IMG/VR virus record: IMGVR_UViG_3300027281_000009
Coordinates: 1 to 41,537 of that record
Source of the DNA: a virus
DNA length: 41,537 bases
Strand: one strand, 5' to 3'
The notes beneath the pieces were generated by a model. That model saw nothing but the letters and a program-made list of their open reading frames with translations, did not search any database and was not told the DNA's origin. Shown here piece after piece: positions 1-8,441 of this stretch. Positions within the stretch are counted from its first letter, which is position 1, and each line of letters opens with the position of its first letter. The position numbers and the translations under genes were made by a program.

Positions 1-39
1 CATGAACTTGTGTTAGTTTTAGAATTGCTTTAGTCGCCA
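1..39 (-). CDS. 5' end of a downstream gene, cut by window edge
   Basis: An ATG (complement of 37-39) opens a frame reading MATKAILKLTQVH up to the window edge. An AAAGGGA Shine-Dalgarno-like stretch lies about 9 nt upstream, and the gap to the preceding stop is 17 nt, matching the tight packing of this operon. It lies after gp67 and an internal-protein-type gene, a region that in T4 leads on to genes 68, 21, 22 and 23. Too little is visible to assign a function. Confidence 0.55.
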
Positions 40-56
40 TTTACTATTCCCTTTAC

Positions 57-689
57 TTATTTCTTCTTACCGCGAAGAAGTTTAAAATCGTGTCCGTCAA
101 CTTTACCATTCTTATTGGCGTCAATCTTATGCTGGTCGCCCTTTAGTTCTTCGTCAGTCTGTTCGACTTCTTCGTTGGCTTTCTTAGCCCTCTCAATTGT
201 TTTGAGCGCCCGCATAGAACCCATCATGTCTTTGTTCATCTTGGCAAAAGACTGTGGTTTCTTTAACGAGCTGGATTTACCATCTGCACTAGTATTATAA
301 TCTCTTTCGTGCTTTCCTTTTAGGTAACGATTCGCCATATCAGAAGAGATTTCATCGATTGTTTCGACTTCTTCTTTAACGCCGCGCTCATCTTTAACAA
401 CGGTAGCATTAGAACCGCCACGCATATTAGAGGCGCTTGCCCGCTTGTCAGCCGATTCTTTATCTTGATGATAACTGATTGATTGACCATTACGCATTAC
501 ATGATAACCTTCGTCGGTCTGTTCAATTTCTTCGTTGGACAACTTAGCTGCAATCGCCATCTGACGGCGCTTCTCGTCGCTCTTACTCTTGAATTGAGGA
601 GCATCGGAGTCCTTGAAGTCCTTGATAACATCACCCATCTTGGCTTTTGCCATGTTGATGCGCTCTTGAAGTTGTTTATAGGTCTTCAT
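57..689 (-). CDS. Prohead-core/internal-protein-like, Lys/Glu-rich with repeated acidic motif and EF-hand-like loop
   Basis: A 210-aa hydrophilic, highly charged protein with no membrane segment. The N-terminal part contains SDEKRRQMAIAAKL, a stretch I recall from internal or prohead-associated proteins of marine T4-like phages. A short acidic motif appears three times: EEIEQTDE (about residues 53-60), EEVETIDE (about 106-113) and EEVEQTDEE (about 173-181). The C-terminus carries DANKNGKVDGHD, an EF-hand-like calcium-loop pattern. The gene overlaps the end of gp67 by 14 nt and sits where T4 has gene 68, so a role inside the prohead is likely by position. The IDE tripeptide fits the (I/L)-x-E cleavage rule of the T4 prohead protease, so processing during maturation is possible. 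The exact function is not recognised. Confidence 0.8.
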   Translation of the reverse strand: MKTYKQLQERINMAKAKMGDVIKDFKDSDAPQFKSKSDEKRRQMAIAAKLSNEEIEQTDEGYHVMRNGQSISYHQDKESADKRASASNMRGGSNATVVKDERGVKEEVETIDEISSDMANRYLKGKHERDYNTSADGKSSSLKKPQSFAKMNKDMMGSMRALKTIERAKKANEEVEQTDEELKGDQHKIDANKNGKVDGHDFKLLRGKKK

Positions 690-936
690 CGGTGTCCTCT
701 ATTTCTTCTAAATCGCCATGGTCATTTTCGTCGGTGATTTCGTAGTGATCGAAATCTTCGACATCATTATCTTCTGGCGTGTCGTTATAAATTCCGGCTG
801 CCATATCTTGTCGCATTTGATCTAACTGTTCGCCTGCTTTAAGGTCCATAATATCATTAAAAACTTGTTCGGCATCTGCAAAGGTACCGCTTTCAATGTT
901 ATTTATTAAGTCACTAATGTTACTGTTGTCCATCAT
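676..936 (-). CDS. gp67: Prohead core protein gp67-like
   Basis: The start is taken as the ATG at 936 (MMDNSNISDLINNIES), just after an AAGGACAAG Shine-Dalgarno-like site inside the end of gp20. An open frame runs 14 codons further upstream, but that part lies within gp20. The product is about 86 aa. Its N-terminal half reads like T4 gp67 (a short helix with LI..I.S..., then ..A...F...M), followed by a very acidic C-terminal tail rich in D and E. T4 gp67 is an 80-aa prohead core protein with the same layout and the same place directly after gene 20. It overlaps gp20 by 17 nt and the next gene by 14 nt, which suggests translational coupling. The ATG at 933 is an equally possible start. Confidence 0.82.
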   Translation of the reverse strand: MMDNSNISDLINNIESGTFADAEQVFNDIMDLKAGEQLDQMRQDMAAGIYNDTPEDNDVEDFDHYEITDENDHGDLEEIEDTDEDL

Positions 937-2494
937 CTTGTCCTTGGTTTTGCTGTTGATCCGCGGCTGGCGGTTCACCCTCTAGTGAAGAAAAATCGGG
1001 CGGCGAAACTTCAGGAGGACTTGCATCATTTTGCTTCTTAATCTCTTCAATTTCGTCGTCTGACAATTTAAGAATTTTATCTTGAACATATTCTCTACTA
1101 TACATTGTGCCGATAAACGGTGCAACACCTTGAAGAATTTCAACTCTAGATTGTAGAATTTGTTGTTCTTTGGATTCTGTATAGAAAGCATCCGTTGCAA
1201 AAACATACTTGATATCATATCTCATCTTTTCCCAGTCGGCCTCGGTAATGATACCTTTGAGAATAAGTTGTGTCTTTAGTAGATCATCAAATAGAAGTGT
1301 GAAACGACGGCGCAGTTTAGAAATAAACTTCGTAAACTTCCATTCGTCTCTATTGATTTCGGCAGCACGACCAAAGTTCAGGCCAGTTTGCTGTTCAAGT
1401 CTTGACATCGGAACGTTCAACGCTTGATATAGTTTGCGCTGGAAGTATTCAATGTCTCCCATTTCGCCTAGACCTTGACCACCTGGTAGAGTTTCAATCT
1501 GTGTTCCTCTGCCACCTTCGCGGCGAGGCAACCAGAAATCTTCAAGCATTGACATAAACTTTTTATCGTCACGGATTTCGCCTGTCTGAGAATCGTAAAC
1601 AACCTTGTTACGATACTGGTTCATGATACCCTTGAGATACTGTTCGGCTTTAATCTTTGGAAGATTGCCAACGTCAACGTAGAATACACGGCGCTCTGGA
1701 GCTCTCGTGATACGATAGATGACTGCTGCATTTTCCATCATACGCAACTGATTTGCTGGGCGAATAGCCTTGTGCAAAAAAGATAACGGCATGTTTCTGT
1801 CCATGTCCTTCAAGCCAGAAGGAACAAAGCAGATAGAATCTTTTTCGATGCGCATGGTGGCACCGGCGGTAGAAGAGATAGAGGCGGCTGGCGTGAAAGT
1901 TTTGTTTGGAACTAGACCGCGTTCATTGTAGATAAAATATTCTTTAATCTCTTTAATGAACTCTACACCCGTTTTTGTATCCTTTTCTTTCAGGATCTCT
2001 CTCATCTTCTTAATTTTTCTTGGGTCAATGTAGCGAATGTCTGCTAGACCCTTCTTTAGATTTGCAGTATCAACAACTTTATGGAAGAACAATCTTCCGT
2101 CAATGTACCAATGTCTAAAGTAATCTTGCGCTCTTAGATTGAAATCCAACATATTGAGAAGGGTTTCAAATTCAGCTTGCACCATTTTTTTAATGTTCTT
2201 TGACAAATCTACTTCATCAAGGTCAATTTTTACTGGAGCTTCATCGTCAAGATTTGCAATTGAATCGTTTACAATATCATCGATAGCAGTATCGATATCT
2301 GCCATCATAGAAATCTCACGGTACTTACGAATTAATTCTATTTCATTATTTGCGGTACCATCGATATCGATGTATGTGCCATAGTAGCCACCGGCTCTGA
2401 TAGTTTCTACACCACCATCGTCCGTTGGCGCCACAAACGATTTCTCAGTTTGTGACGCCGTAGACTTTTCAATTTTATAACCAAATATCTGCAT
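920..2494 (-). CDS. gp20: Portal vertex protein of head
   Basis: The product is 524 aa, the length of T4 gp20. The portal forms the dodecameric ring at the unique vertex through which DNA is packaged and to which the neck attaches. Portal-like features are the N-terminal IDGTANNEIELIRKYREIS region, IDDIVNDSI, a central FYVDVGNLPKIKAEQYLKGI stretch, FWLPRREGGRGTQIETLPGG (around residues 325-345) and LYQALNVPMSRLEQQ. The C-terminus is acidic and Pro/Gln-rich. It is placed between gp19 (tail tube) and gp67, the T4 order. The start ATG at 2494 follows an AGGAT site. Confidence 0.97.
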   Translation of the reverse strand: MQIFGYKIEKSTASQTEKSFVAPTDDGGVETIRAGGYYGTYIDIDGTANNEIELIRKYREISMMADIDTAIDDIVNDSIANLDDEAPVKIDLDEVDLSKNIKKMVQAEFETLLNMLDFNLRAQDYFRHWYIDGRLFFHKVVDTANLKKGLADIRYIDPRKIKKMREILKEKDTKTGVEFIKEIKEYFIYNERGLVPNKTFTPAASISSTAGATMRIEKDSICFVPSGLKDMDRNMPLSFLHKAIRPANQLRMMENAAVIYRITRAPERRVFYVDVGNLPKIKAEQYLKGIMNQYRNKVVYDSQTGEIRDDKKFMSMLEDFWLPRREGGRGTQIETLPGGQGLGEMGDIEYFQRKLYQALNVPMSRLEQQTGLNFGRAAEINRDEWKFTKFISKLRRRFTLLFDDLLKTQLILKGIITEADWEKMRYDIKYVFATDAFYTESKEQQILQSRVEILQGVAPFIGTMYSREYVQDKILKLSDDEIEEIKKQNDASPPEVSPPDFSSLEGEPPAADQQQNQGQDDGQQ

Positions 2495-2517
2495 TAAATT
2501 ATCCTAGTTGGATGGAA

Positions 2518-3030
2518 TTATGCAGTCAGATAATGTGAGTAGTTAAAGGTTACGGTGAACTCTTCAATTACGTCATTCTGACCATACTGTAAACCAATTT
2601 CCGACATGTTAATCGGGAAAGCATTATAAAGAACATAAGTCATAAGTGGATCGTCATTACGATCTAGATGTTCTACTGACATATCAACTTGATAGTCAAT
2701 TGGATTTAGAATACCAGTGTTGGCTTCTAAATCATTCATACCATTCATCCATTCTTCGAATGGACGACGAAGTGACATCGCAGTGTCGTTGACAACTGTG
2801 ATTGTGAACGGATCAAAGATACGCTCACCTGCCAACTTAACTTCGCGGCCGCGGTATTGAATGATTGTTGGGTTTACTGTTGACGCAGGAAGTGCTGCAC
2901 CAGTAACTAGTAACGAGTATTCTGTATCCGGCACCGAAGAAACGTAGCCTGGGAATGTTAGAATAACACGGAACTGGTTTGGTCTAGCACCGCCAGCCCC
3001 TAGTAACCCTTTAAATTTTGAAATATCCAT
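2518..3030 (-). CDS. gp19: Tail tube protein
   Basis: The product is 170 aa (T4 gp19 is 163 aa). It forms the inner tube of the contractile tail through which DNA passes. The N-terminus MDISKFKGLLGAGGARPNQF and the C-terminal YNAFPINMSEIGL...VTFNYSHY region are typical of T4-like tube proteins. It lies directly between sheath (gp18) and portal (gp20), in T4 order. An AGGAG ribosome-binding site lies about 9 nt before the ATG. The 33-nt gap to gp18 contains no obvious terminator. Confidence 0.96.
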   Translation of the reverse strand: MDISKFKGLLGAGGARPNQFRVILTFPGYVSSVPDTEYSLLVTGAALPASTVNPTIIQYRGREVKLAGERIFDPFTITVVNDTAMSLRRPFEEWMNGMNDLEANTGILNPIDYQVDMSVEHLDRNDDPLMTYVLYNAFPINMSEIGLQYGQNDVIEEFTVTFNYSHYLTA

Positions 3031-3063
3031 TTATAAATCTCCTATTTCTATTTAGTCGGGTTA

Positions 3064-4746
3064 TTAGGCGCCAACTTCTGTGAACGATACTGAGGTACGA
3101 ACCGCAACAAAGTTCAGATAGATGAAGTTAATCGAACGTGCTGGCTTGATGTAGATATCAGCAACAAATTCGTTGCGGTCGATAACTTCACCTGTGTTAT
3201 TTGTTTCGTCACAAACAACGCGGAAGTCAAAGATACCACGACGGCCTCGAACGTCACGTAGGAATGGTTCAACCATCGAACGGAACTGTGCGCGACTAAA
3301 GACATCGTTGAACTCAAAGAGTTGATACTTGGCCGCAGTTGCGATAGCCTTTTCAAGAACAATGAATAGACGGCGAACATTGATACGGTCGAATGCGCTT
3401 GGCTTAGCAAGAAGAGTCTTATCACCGTAAAGTAGAGTGCCTTCACCTGGGAAGGTAGCTACTGGGTTAACACCATTCTTGTAAAGTGTGTCGCGTTCTG
3501 TTTGATCTGGTGACCAAACCAGCTTAACAATATTCTTGAGCTGGCCGCGATTGAAGCCAGCAGGTGACCACCAGGCATCGTTTGTCTGATCTGTGCGGGC
3601 ACAAAGACCAGCAGTATCAGCGTTCAAAGGAACATTGATGTATTGGTCGTTGTAGCGGTCATACTGGCGCTTCCAGCCAGAATCCATAACGGCGTATGAA
3701 GTGTTACGGTTAATATCGGTTTGACGATATTCAACTACATCCGCAGCTTCACTGCCAGCATTGTTGTATACAGCGGCAAGAGGTGGTGATAGGAATACAA
3801 CGCAATCTAAACGAGCTAACGCTACGTTGTCGATAACGTGATTTACTACTGCGGCTGCGTGGCCACCGGTTAGGACAAGTGAAATATCAACAATTTCTTT
3901 GTTTCCAAACAGGCTGTAAGCGTCTTGTAGATCGCCAGTTGACGGCGTAGCAAGATTACCACCATTTAAATCCAAAACTAGTGCGTCTTGGCCGGCGGCT
4001 TGACCATCTTGTTCTGTACCATCGAATGCAGTTCCAGAAAGCGCACCCCAGTTTCTACCTGATGGGTGATTCATCCACCAGATATATTGTGATTGTTGGT
4101 TTAGAACTTCCTTATAGTAGTTGTTTGTACCGTCAGCCAGTTTGTTACCAACCTGCTTAGAAGCAAATGCAAATCTTTCAACTACTGTATTTGCTGCGCC
4201 AGAAAAACGACCAAGTGTATCGACAACTACAATGTGTAGTTCGTCATTCGAACAACCAGCCGCGGTGGCCTGGGCACTTGTGCCAGGGGCACCATCAAAG
4301 AATGAAGCATATTCCCAGCCAGTGAACGAAGTTGCGTCGGCATATTGAACTTCAAGGCTATTGCCATAAAGACCAGGGTATTTAGCAGCTACATCACCAT
4401 TCGGGGTGCCACCGTTTGCATAAGTGGCTTCATAAGCGTCTCGATTAGGAATGTAAACACCGCTACCTTCAGATGTAGCATTCTCTGCGGCTGAGCCTAC
4501 AGCGCGAACAAGCTGAAGGTTGTTGCCATATGCCAGGAAGTTGGCGGCAGTGAACCAGTCGGTAGGGTTTAGCGGTAGACCAAAATACTTGCGAAGTTCA
4601 TTTTCTGAACTTACGGTAAAAATTTCTTCTACAGGACCCCAGTTGAAGTAACCAGCAAACGCGCCTGCCGAAGTCGATACGGCTGGAATAACGTTTGTTA
4701 GATCCTTTTCTGCTACTAGGACACCTGGCGATAATTGAAAAGCCAT
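3064..4746 (-). CDS. gp18: Contractile tail sheath protein
   Basis: The product is 560 aa, somewhat shorter than T4 gp18 (659 aa), as is common outside the T-evens where outer domains differ. It polymerises around the tail tube and contracts on infection. The N-terminus MAFQLSPGVLVAEKDLTNVI with GYFNWGPVEE is the standard sheath start. The C-terminal part (RINVRRLFIVLEKAI...FEFND, then VADIYIKPARSINFIYLNF) is the conserved sheath core that mediates the handshake contacts. A GAGGAGAAG ribosome-binding site precedes the ATG, and a late-type octamer lies about 60 nt upstream, as expected for one of the most abundant tail proteins. Confidence 0.97.
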   Translation of the reverse strand: MAFQLSPGVLVAEKDLTNVIPAVSTSAGAFAGYFNWGPVEEIFTVSSENELRKYFGLPLNPTDWFTAANFLAYGNNLQLVRAVGSAAENATSEGSGVYIPNRDAYEATYANGGTPNGDVAAKYPGLYGNSLEVQYADATSFTGWEYASFFDGAPGTSAQATAAGCSNDELHIVVVDTLGRFSGAANTVVERFAFASKQVGNKLADGTNNYYKEVLNQQSQYIWWMNHPSGRNWGALSGTAFDGTEQDGQAAGQDALVLDLNGGNLATPSTGDLQDAYSLFGNKEIVDISLVLTGGHAAAVVNHVIDNVALARLDCVVFLSPPLAAVYNNAGSEAADVVEYRQTDINRNTSYAVMDSGWKRQYDRYNDQYINVPLNADTAGLCARTDQTNDAWWSPAGFNRGQLKNIVKLVWSPDQTERDTLYKNGVNPVATFPGEGTLLYGDKTLLAKPSAFDRINVRRLFIVLEKAIATAAKYQLFEFNDVFSRAQFRSMVEPFLRDVRGRRGIFDFRVVCDETNNTGEVIDRNEFVADIYIKPARSINFIYLNFVAVRTSVSFTEVGA

Positions 4747-4805
4747 ATTCTTCTCCTCGTTGTAAACTTGACAATATTAACTTGTCGTTTTATGTTTTAT
4801 GTTTT

Positions 4806-4813
4806 TATTTATA
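4806..4813 (-). promoter_or_regulatory. T4-late-type promoter octamer before gp18
   Basis: Exact TATAAATA on the minus strand in the only sizeable gap (79 nt) between gp17 and gp18. It ends 59 nt before the gp18 start, so it would give the sheath and tube genes their own late transcript. Assignment rests on the known T4 late consensus. The matching sigma factor (gp55 type) is not in this window. Confidence 0.7.
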
Positions 4814-4825
4814 AAAATGTAAAAG

Positions 4826-6466
4826 TTACAGTAGCCAACCTTCTCGTCGAGGCTCATCCTCATCAGATACTTTCCAAAGATCACCATTTGATACGAAATA
4901 GTCTTCTTGAAATCCATTATTTATTGCTCCAAACGGAGTCATGTCCTCTTCAATTTGATCCATCTGGTCCTTATACATTCTTTCTCTGATATCAACATTT
5001 GTCATATCTTTGAAGTATGGATTACTTGTCATCCAAGCTAATAGAACCAGACTCATTACAAGATCATCAAAGTAACCTTCATCTGCCATCCAACTTCCCT
5101 GCTTTTCGATGAAAGTAGAGAACTCAGAAATAGTTTCGGCATCAAATACTAATAATTTTTGTTCTTCAAGTAGAGACTTCAAGGCAAAACAGCCCTGTCT
5201 CTTTACTTGTTTCGTCATTCTAACACCGCGTTGTGTTTTTGTACCAAACCCAGGTGATAGATATTGCTTTAAAGCGGTCTTTACAGTAGTCAGAATATTA
5301 TCATACTCTAACTCCATGTGTAGAATATCAGCCACTTGTTGACCGATATCATTGATTTCAACAAGAATATATGCCTTGTTGTAGTCGGTACCTACTTTAG
5401 CTACGATATTAGGAAACAACATCGGAGCAATTTTATTATCACGATACTTGGCCACCAATTTGTATGGCGCTTCTGTAACATCCAAAACTGTGAAGGCAGA
5501 ATAGTCTCCGCCTACACCTCGCGCCGTATCTACACCCATTGCGTAGATATGGCCATCGATAGGTTCTTCAAAAATATCCAGTCCATCTTTTGCGTGAATA
5601 GGATCAATCGAACTCATTGCACCCAAAGTCTTGGCTGAAACGAGAGTGTTACTCGAACCAAGAAACTCACAAAGAACTTCTTGGTTAAACTTTAGTTCTC
5701 CAAGCAAGCGTAGTTGCTCTTCTGCCCAGGCTTCATCTCTACCAGGAATTCTGTGGTAAGGAATAAACATAGGCACAAAGCCGTTGTTTCCTTTTTCAGC
5801 CTCGTTCCAGAATTTCCAGAAGTGATTGTAACCGAGTGGAGTTGATGTCAGAAGAATCTTTGTTGTTTGACCCGCCGAAATAGTAGGATAAACAGAAGCA
5901 AAGAATTGTTCTGCGACGGTGTTTGGAATGATCGCGGCTTCATCGATGTATAGCCAGTTAACAGACTTACCACGAATACCAGATGCAGTTGTAGCAGCGG
6001 TGAAAATCTTAGAGCCGTTTTCTAGCTCTACGTCACCCTTGTTCCATGTCTTGACGCCCTGTTGCATCCATAGAGGCAAGTGTTCATACATACCTTGATA
6101 ACGAGCCATAACTTCACGAGCAGCGGCTGTCTTGTTTGCCATGATAGCAACTGTTTTAGAATCTTGAAAGAGAGTATACCAAAGAATGCAAGCAGCCGAA
6201 GTAATAGTTTTACCCTGCTGGCGACCTTCCATAAGAATCGCTTTACGATTATCTAGAATATGTTTTACTTTTTCTTTCTGGCAATCATACAACTTGAACA
6301 ACTGTAGACCATAATCCAGAGTAACAATCATACAATAATTTTCAATGAAGTAAATAGGATCTTCCTGGCATTTTTCAATCTCTGCCAGTTGCTCAAATGT
6401 AAAGTTATGCTTATGACCAATCGGCTTTAAGTTAATATTACCGTGGTACGAGGATTCCTCACTCAT
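4826..6466 (-). CDS. gp17: Terminase large subunit (packaging ATPase/nuclease)
   Basis: The product is 546 aa (T4 gp17 is 610 aa). It docks on the portal, pumps DNA into the prohead and cuts the concatemer. ATPase motifs are visible: Walker A GRQQGKT (81-87), Walker B LYIDEAA (172-178) with the catalytic Glu, and coupling motif TSTP (207-210). The RNase H-like nuclease follows: Asp313 in GVDTARGVGGDYSAF, Glu370 in YILVEINDIG and the Asp pair at 467-468 in FDDLVMSLVLLAWM. The start overlaps the gp16 stop by 8 nt, suggesting coupled translation of the two terminase subunits. Confidence 0.98.
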   Translation of the reverse strand: MSEESSYHGNINLKPIGHKHNFTFEQLAEIEKCQEDPIYFIENYCMIVTLDYGLQLFKLYDCQKEKVKHILDNRKAILMEGRQQGKTITSAACILWYTLFQDSKTVAIMANKTAAAREVMARYQGMYEHLPLWMQQGVKTWNKGDVELENGSKIFTAATTASGIRGKSVNWLYIDEAAIIPNTVAEQFFASVYPTISAGQTTKILLTSTPLGYNHFWKFWNEAEKGNNGFVPMFIPYHRIPGRDEAWAEEQLRLLGELKFNQEVLCEFLGSSNTLVSAKTLGAMSSIDPIHAKDGLDIFEEPIDGHIYAMGVDTARGVGGDYSAFTVLDVTEAPYKLVAKYRDNKIAPMLFPNIVAKVGTDYNKAYILVEINDIGQQVADILHMELEYDNILTTVKTALKQYLSPGFGTKTQRGVRMTKQVKRQGCFALKSLLEEQKLLVFDAETISEFSTFIEKQGSWMADEGYFDDLVMSLVLLAWMTSNPYFKDMTNVDIRERMYKDQMDQIEEDMTPFGAINNGFQEDYFVSNGDLWKVSDEDEPRREGWLL

Positions 6467-6923
6467 GATCTATTACTTTAGCTTTCTCGGCCTTCAATGC
6501 TTTAAGTAAATCAGATGTGGAACCAGAAAAGATGATATTGTTTTGTGTATCAATATTCTGTTTCTTTGGTTCTTCTTCTCGCAACTTCTTTTTCTTTGCT
6601 TGCAAATCAAGAAGGTCTTTGGCTGCATCACCCGTGGTCTTTATCAACTGACCCACCACTTCATATGCGCGAGGACTATCACTAGCTAGAGCAACATTCA
6701 ACATACCATCAAGAGCCTGCTGGCTGGTACCAATCAAATCGTTTAGTTTTTTTCTTGCGGCCAGATAGTCATCTTCAATATCATCACCCGCAGATATGAT
6801 TTCTGGCAGCAATGGTTCTTCAACCACTACTGGTAGTTTTTCTTCTTTCAAACTCAGAACTTCATCCATATGTGTGCCAAAAATGGCATCTAATTTATCG
6901 TATTGATTATTCGTAGGCTTCAT
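6459..6923 (-). CDS. gp16: Terminase small subunit
   Basis: The start is set at MKPTNNQYDKLDAIFG (ATG at 6923) because a GGAG site lies about 8 nt upstream; the open frame runs 9 codons further into gp15. The product is about 154 aa (T4 gp16 is 164 aa). It has the T4-like layout: an N-terminal Asp/Leu segment, a central helical part (DYLAARKKLNDLIGTSQQAL, then AYEVVGQLIKTTGDAAKDLLDLQ) that in T4 builds the oligomeric ring, a Lys-rich stretch and a short C-terminal tail. It recognises DNA and stimulates the gp17 ATPase. It overlaps gp15 by 17 nt and gp17 by 8 nt. Confidence 0.92.
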   Translation of the reverse strand: MKPTNNQYDKLDAIFGTHMDEVLSLKEEKLPVVVEEPLLPEIISAGDDIEDDYLAARKKLNDLIGTSQQALDGMLNVALASDSPRAYEVVGQLIKTTGDAAKDLLDLQAKKKKLREEEPKKQNIDTQNNIIFSGSTSDLLKALKAEKAKVIDHE

Positions 6924-7683
6924 CAAATTGCTCCACATAATTCCAATCATCTAGATAGGATGCATCATTAGGCGTATAGGTTACTTGATACTTAATTTTT
7001 TCTTGTGTGTCTGCGCTCGGATTAATGGCCGCATATGTATTGGCAATTGCAGTTTTAATATAACCCTGCATATCAACTGGACCGTAGAAGTTTATACCAA
7101 GATTGAAGGTTAGATTCCACACAATAGATTGTCTTTGTGTAAACTCACCTTCGTAATTATCTTCGTATGAAACATTCTCTAATATAATTTGTAAGTCTCT
7201 TTTGATTCCCATTTCTGGAATATCAGTTATGGACACACAAAAATCTGGATTGAAGAACGGTAAAATCTGTTCGATAATTTGAAGACCATCATCTTGATTT
7301 TTAGTCACAATAAAAAGAGATATCGATAAAGTATATGGGGTGCTAGTATACTGCACTCTTACTTTATCTGCATCGTCACCCACACCCACTGCTATATTCT
7401 TGGTAAGAATATTCAGTTTCTGTTGTGGATTATATTGAAGGCCTGTAATCTCGAACCCAATTCTAGGTAATGTGATTGCAACAGACGCAGGATCATTTCC
7501 AGGTACCGCAGCAACTCTTGCTAGAAACTTATCTTTAGGTCCGTATGCCAGAGGCACTCGAATGGACTGAGCCACTTCGCCCGCAGAGTTTTTACGCTCT
7601 ACGGTTAGTTGATTGAATATCGTTCCAAAAGCAATGATAGCTTTACGAATATGTTGATGATAAAAATGCTGCTTTAAAAACAT
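6907..7683 (-). CDS. gp15: Tail sheath stabiliser / tail completion protein
   Basis: The product is 258 aa (T4 gp15 is 272 aa). In T4 a gp15 hexamer caps the tail and joins it to the neck. The N-terminus MFLKQHFYHQHIRKAIIAFG, followed by RVPLAYGPKDKFLARV, mirrors T4 gp15 (MFGYFYN..., then IRVPITYASKEHF). It lies between gp14 and gp16 as in T4. Its ATG overlaps the gp14 stop by one base (TAATG type). Confidence 0.95.
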   Translation of the reverse strand: MFLKQHFYHQHIRKAIIAFGTIFNQLTVERKNSAGEVAQSIRVPLAYGPKDKFLARVAAVPGNDPASVAITLPRIGFEITGLQYNPQQKLNILTKNIAVGVGDDADKVRVQYTSTPYTLSISLFIVTKNQDDGLQIIEQILPFFNPDFCVSITDIPEMGIKRDLQIILENVSYEDNYEGEFTQRQSIVWNLTFNLGINFYGPVDMQGYIKTAIANTYAAINPSADTQEKIKYQVTYTPNDASYLDDWNYVEQFDEAYE

Positions 7684-8438
7684 TATGCCGCTGTCCTTAC
7701 TTGAACTTCACCGAATGGATTGAATGCTGTGAAATCTAAGAACTCACCCGCTTCGTTTTCAAACTCATTAGTCTGATCTAAAGAATCGACGTTTGTTGTA
7801 CCGCTTTCTTGTAAGATAATTGAGTCGCCGGTATTCGATAGAACAAAATCACCAGACTCCATGATAAGTTGCCAATCAAAAATGTCTTGAGTTAAGCCAT
7901 CAGTAATGCTATCAATTTCTTCAAGACCAGTATCGATAGTTTCAGAACTAAATTCAAATACTTGGCATGACATTCTATATGTGTAAATCTTTCCCAACTG
8001 GTAGAAAGGATTTAAAAAGTCCACATAGTTGATTTGAAAGAACGTCTTTGTTTTAGGAAAGAACAACAGATCACCTTCAGATGGACGCTCTGGTAACTGT
8101 AAATTTTCTGCATTTCTACCAACAGATTCTTCCCAACGGCGTCTAGCGACAACAAACGTTGCGGTCGATCTAAACTCAAAGCCGAACTTTGTTAGTAGTT
8201 CACCTTGACCTTCGAAGCCCTCTGTGTTTTCAAGATACATTTCCAATGGATATGCTTGGGTGAAATATGATAACGCATCTTCAAATAGAATTGAATCTTG
8301 GTTTGCTATGGTTCTAGGTAGATAGTAAACATCATGCCCATAAATCTTCATGCTTTCGATAACCAGGTCCTCCAACAAACGCTGTTCGTTTGTTGTGCCA
8401 GATGTATTACCTGATTGAAAGTAGAAGTTGGTAGGCAT
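7683..8438 (-). CDS. gp14: Neck protein gp14
   Basis: The product is 251 aa (T4 gp14 is 256 aa). With gp13 it forms the neck that closes the filled head and accepts the tail. It starts MPTNFYFQSG, followed by QRLLEDLVIESMKIYGHDVYYLPR, a strongly conserved gp14 region. Later GDLLFFPKTKTFFQINYVD and LGKIYTYRMSCQVFEFSSE are also typical. It follows gp13 after a 3-nt gap and runs into gp15 with a 1-nt overlap, so 13-14-15 form a tightly coupled set. Confidence 0.95.
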   Translation of the reverse strand: MPTNFYFQSGNTSGTTNEQRLLEDLVIESMKIYGHDVYYLPRTIANQDSILFEDALSYFTQAYPLEMYLENTEGFEGQGELLTKFGFEFRSTATFVVARRRWEESVGRNAENLQLPERPSEGDLLFFPKTKTFFQINYVDFLNPFYQLGKIYTYRMSCQVFEFSSETIDTGLEEIDSITDGLTQDIFDWQLIMESGDFVLSNTGDSIILQESGTTNVDSLDQTNEFENEAGEFLDFTAFNPFGEVQVRTAA

Positions 8439-8441
8439 ATC

